A stretch of DNA of 64,000 nucleotides from Polytrichum commune (taxonomy: Eukaryota; Streptophyta; Polytrichopsida; Polytrichales; Polytrichaceae). The first letter of the stretch is position 1. The number at the start of each line of letters is the position of its first letter. The DNA is taken from contig OX485809.1 in assembly GCA_950295325.1 (NCBI GenBank), positions 35,345,081 to 35,409,080 on the forward strand, in the 5' to 3' direction. The notes under the pieces are model-generated. The model was not told the origin of the DNA, made no database searches, and saw only the letters and a list, made by a program, of their open reading frames with translations. Below are positions 9,570-22,199 of the stretch, one piece after another. The position numbers and the translations under genes are program-made.

Positions 9570-12240
9570 TTGGTTGGAGTAGCAATATACGTGCGAACAA
9601 ATGATAGGGTATTTTAAAAACATGGGAGCTAAAAATTATAAATCGACTTAAGAGTAATATAGGGTATCAAAAATGGCATTGGACATCTTTAAAGTACTAT
9701 AGGGTATGGAATAATAGGTACTTTGGAATTATAAGTAATGCAAGCCATTTTTCTATTAACCCAAAGTAGAAATTTACATAATGATAGCATGTGAAAAAAA
9801 GAAGAGAATTGAAAGTAATACCCCCCTATAAAATAGTGGTTGTTCGCACCTATATCCTTAACTTTTTAACACATTGCCCCCCCCCCCCCCCGGGAGTAAA
9901 GTGGAGAACTCTTGTTCCTTGCATAGATTTAAGTGAAAGTTTTTCAAAACAGTATACTAAAGTTGAATCTTGTGAAAAAAAATCATAATTTAAAGAAAGA
10001 TTGATCTAAAAAGCCAAGCACCTTATGTTGACAAACAAAAAAAAATCTACATATTCTAGAAGACAAATTGAATGCTAGTGGTGTGCAAGTGGAGATATTG
10101 AACAAGTAATTGTCAAAAATTTGTTTAAACTATGATAAAATTACATTGCATTGTTGGTTTTCTACAAAAATGATTGTTTTGATGATGAACTCAAATGTAT
10201 AATGAATTCAAAGAATATTAAATAAAGTCAAGTTCAAAATTGTTCAGGTCATGAAATTTACATCCAAAGCTAGATCTAGTCATTTGCTTTTGAGCAATAC
10301 TTTTAATGATAAGTTACGAAGATCTCAAATTGGTATTCTACATTCGAGTACTTAACACAATAGTAGAGGTCACCATGAGATGCATTTCAAAGTATTTGCA
10401 CCAAGACCACAACTTATTTCTTCAATTGGATAATTTCATTAGAAGAATAATTGTATTTTGCGAAGGGTGGCCTTTCTAAGAAATGACAAGATGACAACTA
10501 CAAATTCATTTTACTTGTGGTTTTTGTAACATGCAAAATTTGGCAACTCCTTGGGCACACATATTCAATTTATAACACGATTTGCTACTACTTTGAGGTG
10601 TTTGACCCAAAAATCTATGGTTTTAGGATACTTGAGCATCTTCTTGCTCCACTTTACCATGCATGCACCTACAAGTATAACATGAGTAGGTCTACTGCAC
10701 CTTGCCAATAAAAACATAGAGTTTGCATGCATGCATGACACGGCTTAGTGATATTTGGTACAAGCTATAGGCTAGAAGGACAATACCTTGAAGAGAAGAA
10801 GACTATACTGTATTGGAGTAAAACCATACCCAATGCAAGTGATTTAAAAATTAGATTGATGGACATAACATGAGTTATTGCCTAACTTGTTTGTGCATTG
10901 TTTTTGTATTAACTTGTGTGGGTAATTCTTGAGTTGATTTGCCAAATATACATGAAGATGAAGGTGGTGATTATAATTTTTGAAGACTTACATGATGGTT
11001 GTCACTTGAAAAAAATAACTTAATTGTGAGATTATTTCAAGCTTACTTCATGACATTCTAAGATTGTGCAGTTACACGAAGACATTACCTCAAACTTTTG
11101 TCATGAGTATGAGTCATTGACTACTTCACCAAGCTATTGAGCTTCACAATTGAAGTAGAGAATGAAATTAGACTGATAGGAGTCCACACTCAAGATAAAA
11201 ACATACACAATGGAGAAAGCACTAATGAATTGTTAAGAGTCGGACTTAAACATGATTAAGAAGGAACAAAGGTCTTAAAAACCTTAGATTGTTGGTAAAA
11301 ATCTTAATCCAATGTGACATTAGTCCTTATAGACTTAGATCAGTCGACCCTGAGACCCATTACTCTGGATTATCTTCTTCGATTGTTTTAAATGATAACA
11401 AAACCTAACTACACAAGCCATGTGTAATTCCTGGACCAACAAAACCAATAGTTTCAACTGAGTGACATTATAAACCCTTAAGAATTAACCATAGAATGTA
11501 ATGTAAGAATCGAGAATATGCATTTCCAATATTGAATGATACTAAGATATTTGAAAACCAACTTGGACAATGGTTTACAAATCCACTACAAAGATTGAAA
11601 TTTGGAACATGCTACTAGAATTAAATTTCTTGACAAGAAAAAGAAAAATACAACTTAAGGTATGTGGTCAATCTTCTTGATTGAACACCAATATTTAAGT
11701 GGTATATGACAGGGCTTGTAGTTTAAAACAAGAGATCAAAAAGACACGTGCTACCATGAGATTGAGCTATGTATTTTAATTATAAACATTGGATAGATCT
11801 AACCATGTTCCATAAGCAACACAATTGGAGGCCTATTTGATCATTTAAAGAGAATTATAATCTACATTTTGATTTCTTGTAACTTTTACAACCCATTAAC
11901 TGCAATAATGAAACTTGAAATCATGATCTTCGTGATTCGCAATTCCCAACAAGATAAAACAAGTGCCCATTGGGTCCAATGGTCTAACTTGTTTGTGGAG
12001 TTGGAAGGACCCACAATAGGGCCAAATACCTTAGCACTCAACATGCCGATGTGTGCTTTACCACTCCCCAATTATTTGGGTCACAATAATGTATGTGGAT
12101 GTTACTTGGTTCACTTTTCAAGTTCTCCAAACTCCTACCGATAATATTTACACAACACAAATTGTGTTGCATTAGAAAAGTTATGATGAAACATTTGCAA
12201 AAACCGCATCAAAAATCAAACCTCCCCTAATTTAGTTATG
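9570..12240. other. Intergenic, with an extra R3 end
   Basis: At 9820-9893 a second right-end fragment of R3 is present (AATACCCCCC, AAAATAGTGGTTGTT, TTGCCCCCC). The rest, to 12,240, is AT-rich with no recognisable exon. Open frames at 10,517 and 11,869 are short and unlike known proteins. Confidence 0.45.
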
Positions 12241-12450
12241 AGAGTCAAAAGTGCATGTTTGTTGATTTCTAAATTGGAGACATAAGTCCTCCCAATTGTG
12301 CTCACTATTGTGTGTAGAATAATAATAAATATTTGAAAACGTAGTCCAATCTCTCTTAAACATGTGTCTTTATGATGCTCGCTCTTTCGTCCTCACCGAA
12401 CCACATACCAATCAAATCTAGGGGTCCAATTACAAATACAAGCCACTTAA

Positions 12451-13565
12451 GGACCGGTTCACATGGGGTCCCAAGTCCCAAGTCCCACTTATGTAAGCAA
12501 GTCCCAACATGGAGGCAAAGTCCCAACTTTTGAGCCTTAGGATACCATTAAAATATGGTTAATTATCATTAAAGTCGGATCTTGATTATTTCGTACAAAA
12601 GCATTTGCAGGACTTGTGTTGCGAGTTGGATCTAGCTTTTTGCTTGACCTAATTCTAAACACAAGTCCCAATCCTCACCTCCAAATAATAGGCTTCCATG
12701 TCATACTTGGGACGTAGGACTCGGGACCATATGTGAGGTGGTAAGTCCCAACTTCCATGCTCTCAACGGCTAAGATTGCACGGATTGACATTAAATAACT
12801 TGGGACTTGGGACTTAGGACCCCGTGTGAAGTGGTAAGTCCCAACTTCCATGCTCTCAACGGCTGAGATTGCACAGATTGACATCAAGTGACTTGGGACT
12901 TAGGACTTAGGACCCCGTGTGAAGTGGTAAGTCCCAACTTCCATGCTCTCAACAATTGAGATTACACATATTGACATCAAGTAACTTGAGACTTAGGACT
13001 TGGAACCCCTTATGAAGTGGAAGTCCCAACCTACATGCTCTCAACGGCTGAGATTGCACGGATTGACATTAAATGACTTGGGACTTGGGACCCCGTGTGA
13101 AGTGGTAAGTCCCAACTTCCATGCTCTCAACAGTTGAGATTACACATATTGACATCAAGTAACTTGAGACTTAGGACTTGGAACCCCTTATGAAGTGGTA
13201 AGTCCCAACTTACATGCTCTCAACAGCTGAGATTGCACAAATTGACATCAAGTGACTTGGGACTTAGGACTTAGGACCCCGTGTGAAGTGGTAAGTCCCA
13301 ACTTCCATGCTCTCAACGGTTGAGATTACACATATTGACATCAAGTAACTTGGGACTTAGGACTTAGTACCCCGTGTGAAATGGTAAGTCCCAACTTCCA
13401 TGCTCTCAACGGCTGAGATTGCACAAATTGACATCAAGTAACTTGGGACTTAGGACATGGGACCCCGCGTGAAGTGGTAAATCCCAACTTCCATGCTCTC
13501 AACGGCCGAGATTGCATGGATTGACCTCAAGTGACTTGGGACTTGGGACCCATGTGAACCGGCCC
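12451..13565. mobile_element. PIF/Harbinger-type non-autonomous element
   Basis: The ends are terminal inverted repeats, GG(A/G)CCGGTTCACATGGG followed by TCCCAAGTCCCAAGTC, and the element is flanked by TAA at 12,448-12,450 and 13,566-13,568. A 3-bp TWA target duplication with GG-starting termini is the signature of PIF/Harbinger. The interior has no transposase; it is almost entirely a 93-bp tandem repeat. A short relative with one unit is at 31,869-32,214. Confidence 0.75.
12741..13545. repeat. 93-bp tandem repeat (9 units) inside Harbinger element
   Basis: The landmark GTAAGTCCCAACTTCCATGC starts at 12,741, 12,834, 12,927, about 13,019, 13,105, 13,198, 13,291, 13,384 and 13,477. Spacing is 93 bp except one unit with an 8-bp deletion. 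Each unit ends in (C)TTGGGACTTAGGACTT, the complement of the TCCCAAGTCC block at the element terminus, so the array seems to have grown by repeating subterminal sequence. Confidence 0.85.
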
Positions 13566-13569
13566 TAAG

Positions 13570-15080
13570 ATGCATCTACCTTAAAAGAGGATCGAACCTT
13601 TCCCAAACCCCAAGACTTATGAGAAACCCAAGGTCCTGAATAGAGTGTACAAAATTCTAGGAGAATCTCATGGGCACATCAATCCAGTCATTTGGCTACA
13701 CGGGTAGATCACTCCATTGTCAAGTTGAACACCACGTGCGACCAAAAAAAATATTCTTTTGGTAAGTTGCACCACCAAAATGGGTCAAAATTTTATCAAA
13801 TTTTTTTCATGAGTAGATATACACAGTACCTATGACATGGTCAAAAGCGGTAACTAAATTTGATGATTTGTTTTTTTCATAAAACATACCATTTCTAAGT
13901 AGAATGACACAAAATTGAACTAAAAAAAATACTAAAAAAAATAAAGATGACTAAAAATTTCAAAAAGTATACAAAAGATACTATCAATGGTTATGTATAT
14001 GTAGAAAAAATATCATAAATTTTAAAATTATATATGGCATATAATATAGGGGTAGCAAACTTTGTCCGCACGTGGTGTCAACTTGACAATGAAGTGACCT
14101 CCCCGTGTTTGGCTACCGACGTCAGAGATTAAATCTGGAACGAAAGAGAATTGTTCTCACGGAAATACATGATTTCTCACATAGGTATCAGTGACACTCA
14201 CGATAAGTGGGCCTAAAATGGGCGACTTCTCCTAGGATATGCAACAAATTTAAGTTACGGTGTTTGCCATTTCCCTCTCATAATGAAAGTGATGCATGGA
14301 TCGCCTATGAAAATTGTATCCATAAAGAAAGTCAGCATTTTATTTCTTGTGAAATGATCACATAGGTCCTTCCTGTTACGTAGATTATCCAACATAGAAT
14401 GGTCAACCAACATTGAACACGTAGTCCAATCTCTTTCAAATGCATGTCTTCTTGGTGTTATTTTTTAGATTTACATACCACTTAAATAGTAGGTCTCCGA
14501 TTGAGATAAGTAGCCAACTCTGACATCCTTAGGTTACATACAAACCCATTAGAACCAAACACAACAACTTTGAATCGATAGGGTAATAAGACCCCATTCA
14601 CTTCCTCCAAGAAGGGGGAGGGGGGGGAGGGGTTGAAAAGTGATGAACTTGAAGTTAATCATGGTCGGAGGTCCATTTTCAATCTCCTTTAACTACATTG
14701 ATTATCCCTATTAGCGTGTTTTACTATTCGGAGTTATGTAGTGCAATAATGTCTCACTCAAGAGTTTAAAAATTTCTAAAAGTTCAATAGGTTGCTCAAA
14801 CATTATAGAACATAATTGACTTTGCTTGGTAAAATGTTACATTCTCGTTATATAGTGATAGCATTGCATAACTATGAACAGTAACACACACTTATTGGGA
14901 TAATTAGTGTTCCACACTATATGCAAACATGTACTAAATGACAACATTTCAAAACCAAAAAAATATAAAAATATAAAAAGCATGTGTCTACACTTGACTA
15001 CGTGTAGTATGACATAGAGGTCACATTGGGCCCAGCATTGGATATTATTTAGGCTGTAAATAATTATTGAGATCACTAAA
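13570..15080. other. Intergenic, no gene recognised
   Basis: AT-rich sequence. It contains an R1 fragment near 14,390-14,480 (ACGTAGTCCAATCTC) and a G-rich run at about 14,612-14,635 with four G tracts that could form a quadruplex. No exons seen. Confidence 0.45.
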
Positions 15081-15284
15081 TCACGATGGTGAGTTTTTTG
15101 AGCATCATTGGTCAAGATCCTCACGCTTCCAAAGTGCAACCAGTCACATGTTGTGATCTTTCAGTTTTTCTTTATAGATTTGAGGTATATTCTCTACATT
15201 ATTCTAAAACAATTGGGTAAGTTTCATGAAGTCTTGAATTGCAACCAGTTGTCTTCCAAATCTAACTGGTTCATCTATAACTTA

Positions 15285-17052
15285 GGGCCGCTTCACACTA
15301 TGGCTGAAGGTCGAGAGGTTGTCGATTTCCACCAATCATGTTGCAAGAAACCAAGAATTCGTCCTCTCGGTCCTTCACACTAGAGGCCAAAGTCCAAAGG
15401 CCGTCACAATTCAAAATGCTTACTTTTTGACCAAGGCGACGGACTCTCGAAGGAAGTTTGGGTCGGACGGGAATGGAAACCCAAACTATGGTCGAGAGGC
15501 TGTCGGTTTTTTTTCATAAAACAATCAATCTATGACAAGATCTTGACCGTTAAATTGGAGGGTTGTTTGAGTAAGGAATAAAGTGGGATGCTCCTTTGGG
15601 TTTGGACTTTGGGTTTGGCCTTTGGAGGCTTCACATTATGCCCGGTTGAAGGTTCCAGTTCCTATATATTTATCAACTATGTATTTTCAACCCATTTCTT
15701 TGGACTCTCAACAAAGTTCGGCCGTTCGATCCCACGGCCTCTCGACTTGGACGCAATGTCCGGGGAGAACCGGTATTTAGTGTAATGGCAACCGGTTGGT
15801 TTTGTGAAAAGTCCGGTTGAATTGGGAAAGTGGAGGATGTGAAACCGATGCTTTTAAAATAAATAAATAAATGGATGTCAACCGGCAACCATTTTGAGGA
15901 GGAGGATTTTTACCCGGATGAATTGTGAAATAGGCGGATTTCATCCGGTTTGATTCATCTAGGGCCGGATATCATCTGGTTCTAGGGTTTAGGTTATGTG
16001 TTTGTTGTAGGCTTGTAGCGATTTGGTGAATGGTGGACATGCGAAGCTTTTGCTTCAGTATTGCATTTCATTGTTGACGGCTAGCGTTTAGAATGTATTA
16101 TGAGTGTGTCTATGGAAGATCTTCGTGGTGATCTTGATAACGTACTAATGGAAGCCATAGCTTTACGGAGGAACTCTACAAAGTTTAGATGGTTGTTTTC
16201 ACATCCACAGAGATACCTTTCAAGGCATTTTCCTCTTGAAGGTGAAGATGATACTGCTGATTTTGACTCTAACAATTGATTAATTTCATTTTTGTATATA
16301 GTATGGTATGTTAGGCTACTCTTTATCATGTTGTGGCCTCAAACCTAATTTGAGGTTTTAAGACCTAGGTATGATAGGAGAGTAAATCCACGGCCATCAA
16401 CCAGTTGATGGGTTATTTTAGGTTCAACTCCTGCTATGGATAAATTATTGATCATTGTTGTTGTTTCTTGTCTGTACTGAACTGTTGATCATTGTTGTTG
16501 TTTTTTGTCTGTACTGAACTGTTGATCATTGTTGTTGGATGTTGATATCATTACACATTATTGTTGTATGTTGATATCTTCTTTGGACGTTGTTGTTGAA
16601 TGGTGTATGTCGTTTGGAGATATAATTTTGCTACATTGCAAAACCGACTTACTTATCAATGCCCAAGTTTTTGACCGGTTGTCATTATAATGAAGAGGAA
16701 ATCAGCCAGCACTTGAAAAAAAATACAGGATATTAGAGTTATCCTTTAATTCAAATGAGTTTGGTAGGGAGTTTCTTACAAAACCTTCCATGTTTGGCAA
16801 GCTTGAGGTGCATGCGTCGGAGGTCGTGTGGAGGTTTGAACCAATAACATTCTATATCAGGGAATTGAGGGTCAAACTCATTTTAGCAACGCATGCGGTT
16901 GCTAAAATAACCCATCAACCCTTAATGGCAACAAGTTTGCAACCGGTCAAATCCTAAAAAAACCAATAGAAGTTGTGAAGGGGCGGATTTTAGCTGGTTG
17001 AGCTCAAAAATCTCCCGAACCCTGCTTGGACGGCCATAGTGTGAAGCAGCCC
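15285..17052. mobile_element. PIF/Harbinger-type element, 1.77 kb
   Basis: Terminal inverted repeats GGGC(C/T)GCTTCACACTATGGC are flanked by TTA at 15,282-15,284 and 17,053-17,055, the 3-bp target duplication expected for PIF/Harbinger. The interior is rich in CCGGTT words and holds direct repeats (TGTTGATCATTGTTGTTG near 16,480-16,530) but no transposase. One small open frame lies at 16,100-16,279. A segment near 16,760-16,900 (ACAAAACCTTCCA, GAGGGTCAAACTCAT) also occurs at 62,600-62,700. Confidence 0.75.
16100..16279 (+). CDS. Small ORF inside Harbinger element, unknown
   Basis: ATG at 16,100 opens 59 codons ending in TGA at 16,277-16,279. The peptide is acidic at both ends (MEDLRGDLDN at the start; EGEDDTADFD at the end) with a basic, aromatic middle (KFRWLFSHPQRYL). 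It may be the remnant of a protein once carried by the element. I do not recognise it, and it could be chance. Confidence 0.2.
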   Translation: MSVSMEDLRGDLDNVLMEAIALRRNSTKFRWLFSHPQRYLSRHFPLEGEDDTADFDSNN

Positions 17053-17099
17053 TTATTGATCGGTTCCCCCTGTTAATTGTTGCATAGATTATTGTAGGT

Positions 17100-17478
17100 C
17101 AGAGCATCAAATGGTGACCCACAAACAACATGTGATTGGAATTTTTGGCATGAATATACACATACAGAAATCTCTTCTTGTAGTGGGTCCGGTTGTCATT
17201 ACATTTTGGTTGGTATGCAGTCCTGCTCTGTGCTGTTGACAGCTTGTGTATAGGCCACCAGATTGATGGAAACTTTTTGCAAGTCTTGTCATTTGTGGGG
17301 TGGGCTATATGGCACACATGTAAACTCACCCATCATGGATGAAGCTTTTTATTTTGCTTTGTTTTGCTTTGTTTTGTTTTGCTTTGTTTTATTAGTTGGG
17401 TGAAGCAGACTCAACATAGCTCGTATAATATCCTGTGGGTGTAGAAAAAGGTTGTTTGATATCATTGGCTTTTTCCAA
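17100..17478. other. Intergenic, no gene recognised
   Basis: A TTTTGCTTTG(T)-type simple repeat is present at about 17,346-17,392. No exon recognised. Confidence 0.45.
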
Positions 17479-17479
17479 G

Positions 17480-17779
17480 AAACCAAAATCCCTCAAAAAA
17501 TCAAAATACGAAGTACTTTGATAGACTATTCCCCACCACAACCGTATACATGGAGGGACACACACCTCTACCAACTACCTACGCCACCGTCAACTTTACT
17601 ACACCCTGCAAGAGGAGTTATGCTCACCATCCACTGCAAATACCATACTAAATCTCAGCTAGAACACATCCAAGTCCCCACCCAAATCGTCCCATATATG
17701 CAAATCATACTCGTACACAACAAACCCACGCACCCCTTCCCAATCATACACATCTATGTGCCTTCCCACCTCTTATTAC

Positions 17780-17818
<39 letters not shown>

Positions 17819-18640
17819 AACTCTGGTCCCTGGGGTAGGGGCCGGCGTGAATAAAGTGTCCGTTCGTAATGCCAATAACCCGATGCCCACCTCTTATTAT
17901 ACCCCTAGTACAAACCTTCATACAAAAATGCCATCAACTAGTTCCCAACCTGCAATATCATCGTAGCCACCAAAATGTTCCAGCCACCCAAACAAACATG
18001 CAATGGTTTCACTTCACAACACAATTGGAACTCAAATATATCTCCACCAACACACATGTCACCCGCCAAGGAGGTGATAACTACAACTCACATAGCCTTC
18101 ATAAATGCATTCTACATTCACGAACAGAGGCCCCAACTAGATACTAGTTGCACAAACCTCAACCACACACATAACATTGACCACTATCCAATACACCAAA
18201 CATTCCCCCACAACCCATACTCAACCAACTACACGTATCCCCCTACCAATCTCGCCCATTAATATCCAATGTTTAATAAATATCTACTTACCATAAAATC
18301 ACATCAATATTGTACACAATCCAAACCACTGTCATTGGACACCTACCACAGTTTTAGCCCATTTTTTGTGAAACCCTCGAATCCATCACTAGGAGAATGG
18401 CCCAATGCATTGACCAAACGTGCACTAGACCCTTCCCACGTCAAACACACACAATCCCTCCAACAAGGAGGATTCATATCCCACTCCCCCAAAAACTTCA
18501 ACAACACCACAATATCTACCACTTTAAAAGGAAAATCATATGCCTTCACCACGCTAACCCCTTAGATCCCCATCTCCCCTCCTTCCTATCAACACTGCCA
18601 ACTACTCTTGAATTTCATGATACTTGAAATGAAATCCATT
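17480..18640. other. G-poor, C/A-rich strand-asymmetric segment
   Basis: The plus strand is strikingly poor in G for over 1 kb while C and A are common, unlike the flanks. As a result several plus frames stay open, which is a composition effect. On the minus strand one frame (18,552-18,343) reads more like protein, with many Trp and Cys and a GEWDMNPPCWRD block, but it matches no family I know. This could be an old pseudogene or a decayed retroelement. A SINE fragment is inserted at 17,779-17,885. Confidence 0.4.
17779..17885 (-). mobile_element. 5-prime-truncated SINE copy with target duplication
   Basis: Read on the minus strand this is only the 3-prime end of the SINE at 30,127-30,495: it shares GAATAAAGTGTCCGTTCGTA and AAACTC(C/T)GGTCCC, and ends in a (TATC)n tail of about nine units (17,781-17,818 on plus). 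A 14-bp direct repeat, CCCACCTCTTATTA, flanks it at 17,765-17,778 and 17,886-17,899, as expected for target-primed insertion. The internal promoter boxes are missing, so the copy is dead. Confidence 0.85.
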
Positions 18641-21335
18641 GCGTGTCATTTTGACACAAAAATGACATCTTTGACATGTCCTACATGACAATGTGTCCAA
18701 TGGGTTGTGTCATAAAGACCCCCTTTTCCTACTCGTGACTCTAGTTAGAGTCGAACCGCCTATTCCCGATCATGACCCCATCATGAATCTATAGGTACTG
18801 GAATTTTAATCAAGTTGGGAGTGGTTTTGATCATTTATTTTCGTGGATGGTTAAAATAAGGTTACGTGTTTCACAGCTTGGACTTTTGTTTATAGCATGA
18901 CATGATTTCTATTTGTCACGTAAATTAAAACATGAGTTAAGGTCGAGGCATCCATAGTCAACCATGTCCATTTAACCACTCACAAGGGTTTTGTAACGAC
19001 AACATAGATGAGATCTATATTTCTTAGGAGAACAAAGTTAAAGTTTCCGTGGTGGCAGTTGTGATTGATTACCCTCATAAGAGTTTTGACAATTCTCGTA
19101 GCCAAGGGGTACCATTGAGACGAGCAGTTATGGATTAACCCATAGATCCACCTCGTGTAACCGTAAAATTTACGCCTCAAAATTTGTAGCAATTTCCATA
19201 TTCACGGTATTGCATTCTCAAAAAAACAATCGCATTCTCCTTAGAATTTGTTTCTCTTATTAAGAAAAACAATTCCATGATATTGCTCCTCCTAAACATA
19301 TGCAAACTCTCTTATTTTATCGATTATAGATGCCTCAACCTTGGTGAGAATGGCAGCATGTATTTCAATATTAAAGGTTCACACGAATGTAAGTTATAGC
19401 AATCCCTTCCTGCCAGCTTGTACACAAGTAGTTATTGGTTTCTAAATCTCCAACTTCGGTTATGGTATCACCAAGGAGTTGATAGTGCCATGATGCATGT
19501 CCCTAGATTTGAGTACTAAAATAAGACAAAATTTGTTTCAAAATGAGTAGTTATGGCAAACTCTAGACATTAGTAATGTGTTAAAGCCAACTTTGGCTAC
19601 AAAAATTCATAATTATTTTATTTTAAATAATATATATAAAGTAGAGCCACCCAAAAAATGATACTTTAAGAAACATTTCCTGTTATAAAAAGGTTAAGTA
19701 GCTTGGATTTTTTTTAAATCCATAAATTAGAGAATCTAAACCCTGAACCTTAAACCCTAAATCTCAAAAAATAAAATAAAATAACAAATTCATATTCAAC
19801 CTACAAAAAATTGCAAAGTCATCATGAGGAAAGAGCCTTTACTCTCCACTAAAGGGGGGGGGGGGCTATTGATGTTGGATTGCTAAGGGAGAATCACCAC
19901 AAGACCAACCTTATTGCATGTGAAGAACATTTATTAAACAAAGGTGTTGTCCCCCTATTGTGAATCACTTCTTACACTGCCTTGTCGAGCATATATATAG
20001 ATCCCCGATAAACCATTGTAATAGGGCAAAGTTGGTGTTCTTCTAAACGTTCTTGCATATTTCTTACACTGCTATTATGAATGGTCGAAGTGAAGCTATT
20101 TTGTACTTAATGTTGCATATGATTAAGGTAGAAATACCCAAACCGGCAAACTACCCTCTACCTATGTTGTAGACTTCCGTCAGAATAGTGTAGTGCCATT
20201 TTTTAAATCAATGATTGTGAGGCTTCAAATGCGTGTACAATTAATTTAGCCAAATTTAGTGATGTTTGACTATCATCAATCACAATTTCATGTACTCATG
20301 AGTTAACTGGTTTAGGTGATGTTTTGTATGGAAATGAGCATTACCATTTTTGGTGTAAGGAGAATATGGTGAACGAGTAGGGGGTTTGACAAACTTTCCA
20401 CTTTGAAAAATTGCAGAATTTTTTTCTTACATGGAATAAAAATATGAAACAACTTGCATTCTTCATGAATCCTTCTCTTTTATCTTGAAAAATTATGTCA
20501 TGATTTTAAGACCATATCTTCAATGCACTCACTTGTTGAGTGCTTAAGGATTAAAAATAGGTGTCCCCAAAAGGAAGGTGTTATTTTAAGGCCTCACTAC
20601 CTTAAATCCTTCGAACTTCTTATTGAGCACGTGTTCCCCTCCACGACTAAACTGGGGAATGGGAGTGCGTCGTGATGGTCTATTATTACCTCAGGAGACC
20701 ATCACGTGGAGCAAGAGTTGGGTGCGATCCGATCCCGCTCTGATGAGGAGCAAGATCAAGGAGATGCGCACCATGGCCGATCAGATGAGGAAGAAGACCA
20801 AGGAAGGACCACAAGCAAGAAGATGGTGAAGAAGTCGGGCATCGGGAGCGATCGGACCACAATCTGCTGAGCAATGTAAAGAAGACGAGCACCAGGAGCG
20901 GTTTTGATGAGGAAGAAGGTGGCAGAAGGTCGAGACAACACATCAGGGGAGCATTGGAGAGCTCTTGAATGGTACTTCATAGTCTTAGCTACATTGTTGC
21001 TACAATTCATCACAAAGCAATGTGTATGGATACTAAGACCTCATAAAGATCACTCGTCAATATTCTACACAAGTATCGCATCAAGTTCCACAAAGACCTC
21101 CTCCCAAGCCTCACAAAAGAAAGATTCAGCTGCCCTACCATCAAGAGAGTGCGCCCCAAAGTTCCATCATGGTTTCCTATACAACAAATAAGATGCAGTC
21201 GCAACACTGCCAAATCCTCACATATACTTGTATATCAGTGCACATCGCCTTCAATGCCATATCGCTCTCATTTACTGCTCACACTGGATCACGTCTTCAT
21301 GACCCCCACCGGGCCCTCACTCGAGAAACTCAAAA
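18640..21335. other. Intergenic, no gene recognised
   Basis: Mostly AT-rich. A G run lies at 19,855-19,864. A higher-GC patch at 20,620-20,960 has overlapping open frames on both strands but no recognisable domain; it may be a retroelement remnant. Confidence 0.4.
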
Positions 21336-21339
21336 ACTC

Positions 21340-22170
21340 TCAACAAAAACTACTCCAACAATGCCTCACAAAAGTTCCTCCAAGCCCTGTTACAAGAATC
21401 TCAAGAATCTATACACAGAAGTGCTCCAACGATACCACATAATCGCTCCTTCAAGCCCTCACTCCAGAAACTTCAAATAGCTCTCCACAAAAACTACTCC
21501 AACAATGCCTCAGAAATGTTCCTCCAAGCCAAAGTCAAGAAAGTCAAGAAACTCTTCGCAAAATCTACTCCAACAATACCCTGTAAATGTTTTCCAAACC
21601 CTCACTCAAGTAACTCAAAAAGCTTTCCACAAAAACTACTCCAACAAACACCTCACAAATGTTCCTCCAAGTCCTGTTTCAAGAACCTCAAGACACTCTC
21701 CACAAAAAGTACTCCAACGATACCACATAAATGCTCCTTCAAGCCCTCACTCAAGAAATTCAAACAGGTCGCTCTCCACAAAAACTACTCCAACAATGCC
21801 TCAGAGATGTTCCTCCAAGCCCTCATTCAAGAAACTCAAGAAACTCTTCGCTAAAATTGCTCCAGCAACACCCCATGAATGTTTTTCCAACCCTCACTCA
21901 AGAAACCCAAAAATTTCTCCACAAAATTTACCCCAACAATGCCTCAAGCCCTCACTGAAGGAATCCAGAAAGCTTCCCACAAAAACTACTCCAACAATGC
22001 CTTACAAATGTTTCTTCAAGCGCTCATTCAAGATTCTCAAGACACTCAAAAAACCCTCTCTACAAAATCTACTCCAACAATACCACATAGATGCTCCTTG
22101 AAGCCCTCACTCAAGAAACTCAAATAGCTCCCAACAAAGATTACTCCAACAATGCCTCAAACATGTTCCT
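21340..22170. repeat. 72-bp minisatellite, about 12 units
   Basis: The block (A)CTCCAACAATGCC recurs at about 21,352, 21,423, 21,495, 21,566, 21,637, 21,710, 21,785, 21,857, 21,929, 21,987, 22,070 and 22,142, mostly 71-75 bp apart. Between these lie CTCCAAGCCCTCA and CTCAAGAAACTC blocks. Because the unit is a multiple of three and nearly lacks plus-strand stops, frames of up to 198 codons are open (21,505-22,101). They encode the same low-complexity repeat in each frame and are not credible proteins. Confidence 0.8.
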
Positions 22171-22199
22171 TGAAACTCTTCAGTTGTTCTCACCAAGAT

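Larger units (their letters stand above)
15082..17079 (+). mobile_element. hAT-type MITE copy split by a Harbinger element
   Basis: The left half (GAGTTTTTTGAGCATCATTG, TTTGAGGTATATTCTC, CTTGAATTGCAACCAG) and a remnant of the right end after 17,055 (GATCGGTTCCCCCTG) match the intact MITE at 28,897-29,122. The two parts are separated by the 1.77-kb element at 15,285-17,052, which inserted into this copy. Confidence 0.6.

Noticed and set aside
21505-22101. 198-codon plus-strand frame as a repeat protein
   Set aside because: It is the translation of a 72-bp minisatellite; the other frames are also open and give similar low-complexity sequence.
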